This document shows, one piece after another, positions 18,839-25,634 of a stretch of 25,634 nucleotides of DNA (within the stretch, counting starts at the first letter, position 1; each line of letters starts with the position of its first letter). The stretch comes from Paramacrobiotus richtersi. Taxonomy: Eukaryota; Tardigrada; Eutardigrada; Parachela; Macrobiotidae. The position numbers and the translations under genes are program-made. The stretch is taken from NCBI GenBank assembly GCA_034698045.1, contig JAQGAU010000618.1:1-25634 (forward strand). Reading direction: 5' to 3'. The notes under the pieces are model-generated. The model was not told where the DNA came from, did not search any database, and saw only the letters and a list, made by a program, of their open reading frames with translations.

Positions 18839-20560
18839 TCAAGCTGACTTAAGCTTAATTCTTCGAATCGGTCGGCCACACTTGCTGCAGTTGGTCCGTG
18901 TTGCATTTATGCGTAAACACTGCTCGCACAAAGGGAGCAGTGCCTCGGGAACTGACAGATAGTACTCATACACGTCGTCCAGGAACCACTGATGTGTGCG
19001 ATATTCATAAATTAAAGCAGAAACCTTTGTTGAAATATTTGCATCGTCCGTTGGGTTTTCAGCCAGTGCAGCTGCACAGCATAGTAATATGCACCCTAAT
19101 TAGCTCCAGATGTCTGAAGCGGCGGTACAACAATCAACAGGCATTCCTGGAAAATACTTTCCGAGCACTTCTGGTGCCATACAACGGTATTCTTCCTCGG
19201 CGGAGTCGTGAGATGTGTATAAGCTGCCGATGCAACTGTCGTGTAATATGATGCCTTTCTCCCAGTTGGCAATCTTTACGTCGTAGCCACAGCTTGTACG
19301 AATTGTCCATATATCGCCCAGCGTCAGATTCCCGTGGATGATGTTTTCCGAATGCAGGAAACCCAGCCCACTTGATACACACCGCATATATTTTAGTAAC
19401 TTCCTTAATTTAGAAGGGCGCGTCTCCAATCCCGCAATCGGATGTGAGATGAAATCCCATAACGAAACGGTGCCTAACGTACCAGCGTATAGTGGCAGAT
19501 CCATGGTTATGTCAAGAGCGGTAAACATCCAGGTTTTGCTAACTGTGATTCGATGAAATCCCACGATATTTTCATGTTTGAGTTTCATAAAGGACTCGCA
19601 CATTTCACGCTGCCGATCCACCGGGACGCGTATAGGCCGAAAATGCATTTCTTTTTCTCGCTCTGCCACGTCATCCCTTAACCGCCATTCTATCACCTTG
19701 TTGCCGACCATAATTCGCTTTGCTGCAAATGATCTGATGCTTTCCGGACCGATCGCCGGGCAGTCATCCGGTCCTTCACCCTTCCTTGTAACGCGGAACA
19801 TGGAGCCAAAAACTCTGATGGTACCGAGAGAGATCTCAAGTCTGTTGTCGGTTGCATACGGATAGGTGCAGCCATATGAGGCGATTCTTATGAGTATCTC
19901 GTAGAGCTTTCTCCGTAGATCTCCTGCTGTAATTCTTTCTTCCGGTCTGATCGTCAAACACCGGCCAATAACGTCTGCAAAATCATCCGGAACGGAATCG
20001 GCAATCTCGGGCGTAAAGCCGTCGAGCATTTTCATCATGAAGGGAGGGTCGGGCATATCCCTGGTATTTCCAAACCTGACGACTGAACTGTCTGGCTGTG
20101 TTTTGGTTAGCCAGCGTTCTGTGTTCCCGAAGCAACAGTCAATGATGTCGTGTAGTATGCAACCTAAGCTCCACATGTCGGATGCTCGTCCAAGGTTATC
20201 ACTGGTCGCTTCTGCGACAAATTTAGTCAGCATCTCCGGTGCCATATACTTGATGGTACCCCGTAGGTGAGTTAGGTCTCTAGTGCAAGTGACTTGTCCT
20301 TTCATTTTAATTCCATCATCCAGATCTCCAATGAGCATGTTACAGTCAAGTCCAAAACACTCCACGAGGATATTTGCTGGTTTCAAATCGGCATGGATTA
20401 TGTTGTTCCGATAGTCCTCACGTACAGATATGCCTTCAGTAGTACCGCTGTCTTCCTGCGACAGCAGCATCGGAAAAGTTAATGCCGGTGCTTCCGGCAC
20501 TTATAGCAGGATGCCGATAAGCCAAAAAACTGCAAGTGTCGCTTGCAATGCGTATGGCAT
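18839..20560 (-). pseudogene. Tandem kinase-like protein, interrupted by in-frame TAA codons
   Basis: A single intronless frame. An ATG at 20560 gives a signal-peptide-like MPYALQATLAVFWLIGILL, then TAA (20503-20501), and the same frame continues. Domain 1 has only a kinase C-lobe: HADLKPAN keeps the catalytic Asp, DFG is replaced by DLD, then GTIKYMAPEM and SDMWSLGCIL. Domain 2 has an N-lobe with FAAKRI (the VAIK-type Lys) and MKLKHENIV, then HGNLTLGD in place of HRD and NWE in place of DFG, so it is a pseudokinase, then MAPEV and SDIWS. There a TAA (19102-19100) intervenes, and LGCILL follows in frame. The frame runs on for about 86 more codons to a Cys-rich tail (CEQC..CSKCGRPIRR) and TGA (18841-18839). 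The missing first N-lobe, a possible frame change near 20430 and two TAAs suggest a decayed gene. The conserved frame around the stops is puzzling. The kinase fold is certain, the subfamily unknown. Confidence 0.72.
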
Positions 20561-21309
20561 GGCGTGCAGTACCGCTGCTACCGCACCTGTAAAACGCTGT
20601 TTCGCTGCAAAAACGTCCTGTTGTTATTTTCTATATATTCGGCTTCCTTCTGTTTTCTCCAGCTTTCGCCTTTTTTAATAGACGGTAAGGACAGAACCAA
20701 TTAACATGCTAGCATGCTTTTACGCAAAATCTCCAATCATTTCTTGTACTGTCACAATTTTATTACCGAACAGCTGCGCTAAAGCTCAACTTTCTCTGTA
20801 CAAGAAATTGGGTTGGTGGCGCGAATCTGGCAACACTTTACTTGGGAATTAGCGCTCTCGCTCATTGAATTACCAAAGCGAGAGGAACGGTCACACAGTT
20901 TCTTTAAATATAAAAATACTGCAATAACAAAGTTACTGAGCATGTTCCAGGTGGCCAACCGACAAACGGACCCACACGCAACACCAAGTCCTTTTGAGCT
21001 GGGCATGAAAGACTTTCGATCGATGGGTGAGAAACATTTTAAGCCACATTGTTGTTCAGTTACTTTGTGGTACTTCGTGCAACAACAGTTACTAAAGCGC
21101 GAGTATGTCAAACAAGTCATGCGAATTTTGCTTTACGCTTAGATCATGCGCATGCGCAAATTCGCACGACTCGACCAGGATTGCATGCAGTCCAGGTTTT
21201 TCCTGGGGTTGGAATCCGTTACGAGCCATTTCTCTACCTTCTACGCCACGGTACATGCTGCAGTGGCAGGCCGCTTGTTATGTCTACGTGCGTTCCGTTA
21301 CGTTGTGTG
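20561..21309. other. About 0.75 kb between the kinase-like frame and duplication copy C
   Basis: Open frames on both strands (20779-21142) carry no recognisable motif. There is an 8-bp stem, TCTCGCT(C)../AGCGAGAG, near 20855-20885. The missing N-lobe of the first kinase domain was looked for here and not found. Confidence 0.4.
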
Positions 21310-21989
21310 TTGCAGTGTTTCCTAAAGTTTTGCGAAATAATGAATACAATGTCGATGTCCTTCTACCTTTTTATTCGTCGGTTGCCTCGACTTTAGACTA
21401 ATTATATAAGAATGTTTTTGAATTACGTTGCTACTTCCGTTGGTCGCCTTGTGGGCTAAAACAGTCACTTGTCCGCCTACACGCATAATTTCAAAATTAA
21501 TCAATCGTATCTCGTGAGGCGTACTTGGTTCTGTAGCGATGCAGAAATTAATGCTTGCGGAAGTACTGATAATTTCATTCGGGCAATCAAATTATGGAAT
21601 TGTGAATTAATGACTGCCGCCAACTGGTTTTATCAGAGTAAAAAGGTCATGTGAAAGACTTGTCTCCCGCCTTACTGTATACCATGCTTACACTGGACAT
21701 TTCACTACAATCAGTACAATGCAGTGACTACATGGCAATCAGAATGTAATAGTACAGTTTTATAGATAGGATGATGCTTAGCGCAATAACAGAGTTTTTT
21801 AGTGTATGGCATACACTGTATGCAGTTTTTAATTCTGAAACAGTTTCAAAACCAGATCTCATAGTGCAACAGCAAAACACACACCTAGGCAGAAATTCTG
21901 CCTGTGTCACGAATAACCGAAAAATCTGGTCCAGATTAGCCGATGGAGGCACTGTCCCCAAAATAGTCATAGCGTTCGTCCGCTGCCGC

Positions 21990-22259
21990 TCGATACTTGT
22001 ACCGAAGTATATGCATAAATACGTCGGTATATATTATAATATGCTCTATCGTTCGCCTTTTTCCTTTCTCCTGACGGATTTTCTGGGCTAAGGCGGACAT
22101 GAGTCGGTGCGCTTCCGGACACCACGGTCCCAGGGTTTCAAACGCCAACGGGCCGAACAGGTATTCGTTCGTGATGTTCTGATACTTGAAAACCTTTCCA
22201 CGTTCGGTAAGCAGTGCTGCCGCGCCAGCCTTTTTCGACGTAGCAGAGAGATAGGTCAA
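21990..22259 (-). mobile_element. Non-LTR retrotransposon fragment (RT C-terminal region)
   Basis: The minus-strand frame reads KVFKYQNITNEYLFGPLAFE then TLGPWCPEAHRLMSALAQKI and RQEKGKRR. This resembles the segment just after the reverse transcriptase domain in many invertebrate non-LTR elements, with the pattern V/P-x-AxETLGxWxPEA and a short basic end. Neither the RT palm nor the endonuclease is nearby, so it is a short truncated piece. It lies in the spacer of copy C and is absent from A and B. Assigned by pattern memory. Confidence 0.5.
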
Positions 22260-23473
22260 CGCAACGGTACATCAGCGGGTTGCAGAGTCATGACAGAGCC
22301 ATGTAATATAACGCATTGTACAGTCTGTACTTCACACTTTACCGTACTTACATACTGTACATTTATTCTCTGTTACGGTGCTACCTACATTATTATTGAT
22401 ACTATATCCGTGACTATGCGAAACATCCCGAACATTTTAACATAGGAACAACAAATTTATTCCTCTGGTATATTCGCCCAGCAGGGCCATTCGTAGATGA
22501 ATGGCTTCGTGCCCAACACCCAAACTTCCAATAAATGAAACCAAAAATACTGCAATAACAGAAAACAAATCCCACAGAAATAACAGGAACTGATATACGT
22601 GCAACTGCATTGATGCATCATGCATGTGCAGAGTACGTACAGCATATCGTACGGAACATAACACGAACTCGGCGATACTTATAGCTTACTGCATTCTTTA
22701 CCATGCCATAGCTTTAGTAACTGACAATATATTACAAAATGTCAACATGCAGATATACTGATTAGATGAATGAGTTCTGTGTATACGTGTATTATAAATT
22801 ATTCTCTTTCCTCTTTTTCAGCAGTTTTCAGAAACGAACGTTTTTAGTACGGTAACATCGTGCTGTGTTGATCTGCATGTTATAAATGTGTGATGATACT
22901 TACATAACTAGGTATATCGTTATCGGGTTGGTTGTACATTTTTCTTACAAGTCACCGAGACCCAGTACTATGTTGTAAGAAGCTATCTGGAAGAGTGTGA
23001 AGAACTCGTTAATGTGCAATTTTGCATTTACGCAACGGTAATAATTCAACTTATGACTACACAAGTGCATAATCTTCACCAGTGTAAAGACACCACAAAG
23101 TCACCCGCGAAGTATTAGATACACCATCTTGATTAACATATATCAATCTAAAAGAAGCAGCACAAAATGATAGCTAAAAGTGGACAATATATCACAAGTT
23201 AACCGGAAACGTCGAAAACCGAACAAACAAATCCAGCGTGCACCGTCCTGCATAATAACACTCCAACCGGCAATCGCCCACAAGGCACCAACGGCCAATC
23301 AGAAAACACTATTGCCATGAATACACAAGAACTTATTCGAGAAAAAATAATTAAAAATTTATACAAAAACAGAGAAAGAGAGAGAGAATTATTTCGGACA
23401 CTCGGCAAAGAGAGACGCTCCAACAATCCAACAAAACGATCCATCCCCGGCACGCATCGCTCGGTTACGCCAG

Positions 23474-25562
23474 TTACGACCGATGATTAACGACGTGCGC
23501 ATAAAACTCATACCGATTCGGATAATTGTTGTGGCACACGGCGCACCGGTACGGCTGGTTCTTGGAATGGAGCATTTTGTGGAGTAAATACACAACGTTG
23601 TCCGGGTAGACAATCAGACAATACGGGCACTTGTGCTCGGTATCCCCCTCGGCCGATCCAGCCCCGCTGGCGGCGTTGGTAACCGTGGCGTTTCCATTCC
23701 CCAGTCCGTTGGCAGACGGGGCGGTGGGTCCGTTGGTCGTCGGTTTGGAGCGCGACTGCACGACGGTGTTGCCACGGGCAGGCGGGGTGGGGACGTTGTT
23801 GACGGTGAGGTCTTCGGGGTGGTGGGACTGGCGGTCTCGGTGGGAGTGGGACATGACCTCCTCGAGCATCGGGGCGTAATGGTTCTCCGAGTTGCCGTTG
23901 CGGGTTTCTTCGGGATATGGGTACTCGCGTTTTGTTCCGCGGGGTGGGTTCTCCACACCGGCGGCATCGGCCGCCTGACCCGAGTGGTTGTCGGGACTGG
24001 CGGCCATGCGCATTGGGGCCTTGGACTTCCGCTTGCTGCTGCTTCCTGAAAAACGAACCACCGTGATCAGCCTTCAGTATGTGCGATCCGTTCATGTGCA
24101 AATTCAACACTGCGGTCTGCCGAAACCAACCAAGAGACTGGGACCACTGAGTACAGGTGCGTTGGACCGGAAGTTAGTGAACGGTTAGGTTGGTACCACA
24201 TCGGTAGTTAGGTAAAGTGAAAAGTTTACTCTAGTGTTATCTTATCCTTACCAGTTGCAGCGGATAACGGCATTCCCGCCATATCCACATTCCTGGCCGC
24301 AGCGGCGGCCGCCATGGCTTGAGCAGCAGCAGCCGCTACCGAAGCACTACTGGTCCCGCTGGCCGCTCCATTCATCTTCTTCGGAAACAATGCATACGCC
24401 AGTTTGGAGTTCTCCGGGTAGGTTCCATACCCCCCAGACAGGTCTTCCGCCGCCCCATCCGCTCCGCCATTCCTGGCATACCCACTCAGATCCTCCGCGC
24501 TACCTTGTCCGTCCAGCAAATGCGACGGCAACAACGACACATACTGCACCGGACGCGACCGAGCCGACCCATTGGGCTTTCCTGCCAACGCGGCCGCCAG
24601 ATTCCCCGTCTCCCCTTCATAGTATCCGCTGCGGTTCAACGCCCCGTTCAACTTGGAATGTGATTCAGCTGCCTGTGGTGATGCGTTGGTCTCCCGTTCC
24701 CGACGACTGTATGGTTCATACTCCCGGGTCTTGGCCGGGACCTCGTTGTAGGCCGGGTGCTGCTGGGTACGGGTGCGCGTGGTCTCGGTGGCTTCAAAGT
24801 CGTTATCGAGGGCGTAGGGGGCCATGGACCTGGAGCTGGGCTCGCCGGAGGCGGAGTCCAGGTAGTGGGAGTTCTTGCGGGGATGGGATGTGGTTAGATG
24901 CCAGAGGTAGCGCCCGATGGTGGTGGCACTGAAGGAGCAGTAGTGGCAGTGGAGTTCGCGGGGGTTGACGTCGTGGTCGCGGGTTACGTGGTGGAAGAGG
25001 TCCTTTTCCTTGTCGAAGACTTGCTGACAGAAGTAGCATTCCATCTGTAAAGAAGCAGCTTCGTAATTGTTACTCATGAACAAGGTTACGGGATCAGCTT
25101 ATACAACAGAGTATGCTGTGTAATTATCGCTGATAAACAAGTTCACGGGACAAGCTCCATTGCGCAACGTATACTACACTTTGTAATTATCGACATCAGC
25201 GCAACAGCTTTTCAACATACCTGTGTGTTGTTGTGCTTGTGGTTCATGTGCTCCCGCATGTGATCCTTACGGAAAAATCGTTTCTGACAGAATCGACACT
25301 CGAACGGTTTCACACCGGAATGCCGGACCCGATGGCGCCGCATATTGGCTGCATTCGAAAACGTCTTCATGCAAATATCGCAGACGAAGCTCTTCCCGTT
25401 CTTTCCGATGGATCCGGGTGCCGCCTTCCCACCGGCATGTGAAGGCGGTGCCATACTTCCCGACTCAATGGAAGCACTTTTCCCACCGGTGTACGACTGC
25501 CCCGCGCCCGATGTGCCATTGCGTCCGTTGCGTTCCGTCAGATGCTGATACTCATCGTAACT
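23474..25562 (-). CDS. Ikaros/Hunchback-like C2H2 zinc-finger transcription factor, 5' partial
   Basis: Three exons, read leftward: 25562-25221 (after TCATTACAG), 25044-24252 and 24045-23474. Junctions are phase 0 then phase 1, giving 568 visible residues; earlier exons lie beyond the window. Finger 1 is CDIC..HRVRH (61-81), 2 is CRFC..HMNHKH (89-110), 3 is CYFC..HVTRDH (117-138), 4 is CHYC..HLTTSH (147-168). A long low-complexity region follows, with an Ala-rich stretch (SVAAAAAQAMAAAAAARN) and Ser/Asn/Pro segments. A C-terminal finger pair, CPYC..HKMLH and CAVC..HVVNH, ends at TAA. The split layout, DNA-binding fingers up front and a terminal pair that dimerises in relatives, is that of Ikaros and Hunchback. 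Predicted nuclear DNA-binding regulator. Two dead partial copies (A, B) lie downstream on the same strand. The exact orthologue is uncertain; other C2H2 families with paired fingers are possible. Confidence 0.82.
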
Positions 25563-25634
25563 CTGTAATGACAACACTTACTATTCATGTGAAACTTTGA
25601 TGCGATGCGTGTATATCTTCGGTTACCGGCATCT

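Larger units (their letters stand above)
21310..25634. repeat. Segmental duplication copy C (intact, carries the working gene)
   Basis: The spacer runs from about 21310 to 23473 and then the complete 3' exons of the zinc-finger gene follow. Compared with A and B the spacer holds roughly 600 extra bases after 21720. That insert contains a retrotransposon fragment and two short perfect stems: GTGTATG-G-CATACAC near 21803, and AGGCAGAA-A-TTCTGCCT at 21887-21903. How far the duplicated unit extends to the right cannot be seen. Confidence 0.7.

Noticed and set aside
19100-20560. Alternative genetic code with TAA read as an amino acid
   Set aside because: The LDL-receptor-related and zinc-finger genes use TAA only as a stop over more than 1600 codons. 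The TAA at DIWS/LGC would also add an extra residue to a fixed motif.
23508-24110. Long alternative frames on both strands over exon 3 of the zinc-finger gene
   Set aside because: They come from GC-rich low-complexity coding sequence. Only one frame contains the paired C2H2 motifs and fits the splice phase.
24234-24932. Plus-strand 232-codon frame opposite exon 2 of the zinc-finger gene
   Set aside because: It is a Pro/Ser/Arg-rich mirror of the coding strand with no domain. The copy B decay pattern supports the minus-strand gene.

Overview
The window is nuclear DNA from an invertebrate animal. The coding regions are broken into exons with ordinary GT..AG introns, many only 51 to about 240 bp long. 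The proteins are animal families: an LDL-receptor-related protein with YWTD propellers, an XK-related membrane protein and a C2H2 transcription factor. The strand mix, short introns and several lineage-odd proteins would fit a small ecdysozoan such as a tardigrade. That is a guess; no marker in the window fixes the species.

Layout. (1) 1-3613, plus strand: the C-terminal part of an XK-related (XKR/CED-8 type) membrane protein in two linked exons, with a foldback element (992-1292) upstream. (2) 3614-4833: intergenic DNA with a GTAGGT-rich tandem repeat, a second foldback element (about 4010-4440) and a perfect short palindrome upstream of the next gene. (3) 4834-11067, plus strand: a complete 13-exon LDL-receptor-related gene. 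I could assemble it with every intron phase matching (3129 nt, 1042 residues). It has a signal peptide, LDLa and EGF modules and two beta-propellers, but no transmembrane segment. Two of its introns carry inverted-repeat elements. (4) 11068-12570: no convincing gene, some short tandem repeats. (5) 12570-25634: three diverged copies (A, B, C) of one segment that contains an Ikaros/Hunchback-like zinc-finger gene on the minus strand plus its downstream spacer. Copy C (about 21310 to the window end) holds the intact gene, running off the right edge. Copy B (about 16620-18745) keeps a broken exon 2, intron and exon 3. Copy A (about 12570-14430) keeps only the last zinc-finger remnant and has been hit by a foldback element that B and C lack.

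Between A and B lie a C48 (Ulp1-like) protease remnant and an unusual plus-strand gene. The latter joins an endonuclease/exonuclease/phosphatase domain to C2H2/C2HC zinc fingers and an acidic tail, but has reading-frame lesions. Between B and C lies a minus-strand tandem kinase-like reading frame. It has in-frame TAA codons, one of them exactly inside the conserved DIWS-LGCIL motif. A retrotransposon RT C-terminal fragment sits inside copy C.

The left half looks like ordinary genes peppered with small non-autonomous elements. The right half looks like a decaying tandem-duplication zone where lineage-specific or dying genes collect. Exon boundaries were set by hand from splice motifs, phase and protein-family logic. 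No transcript or database evidence was available.
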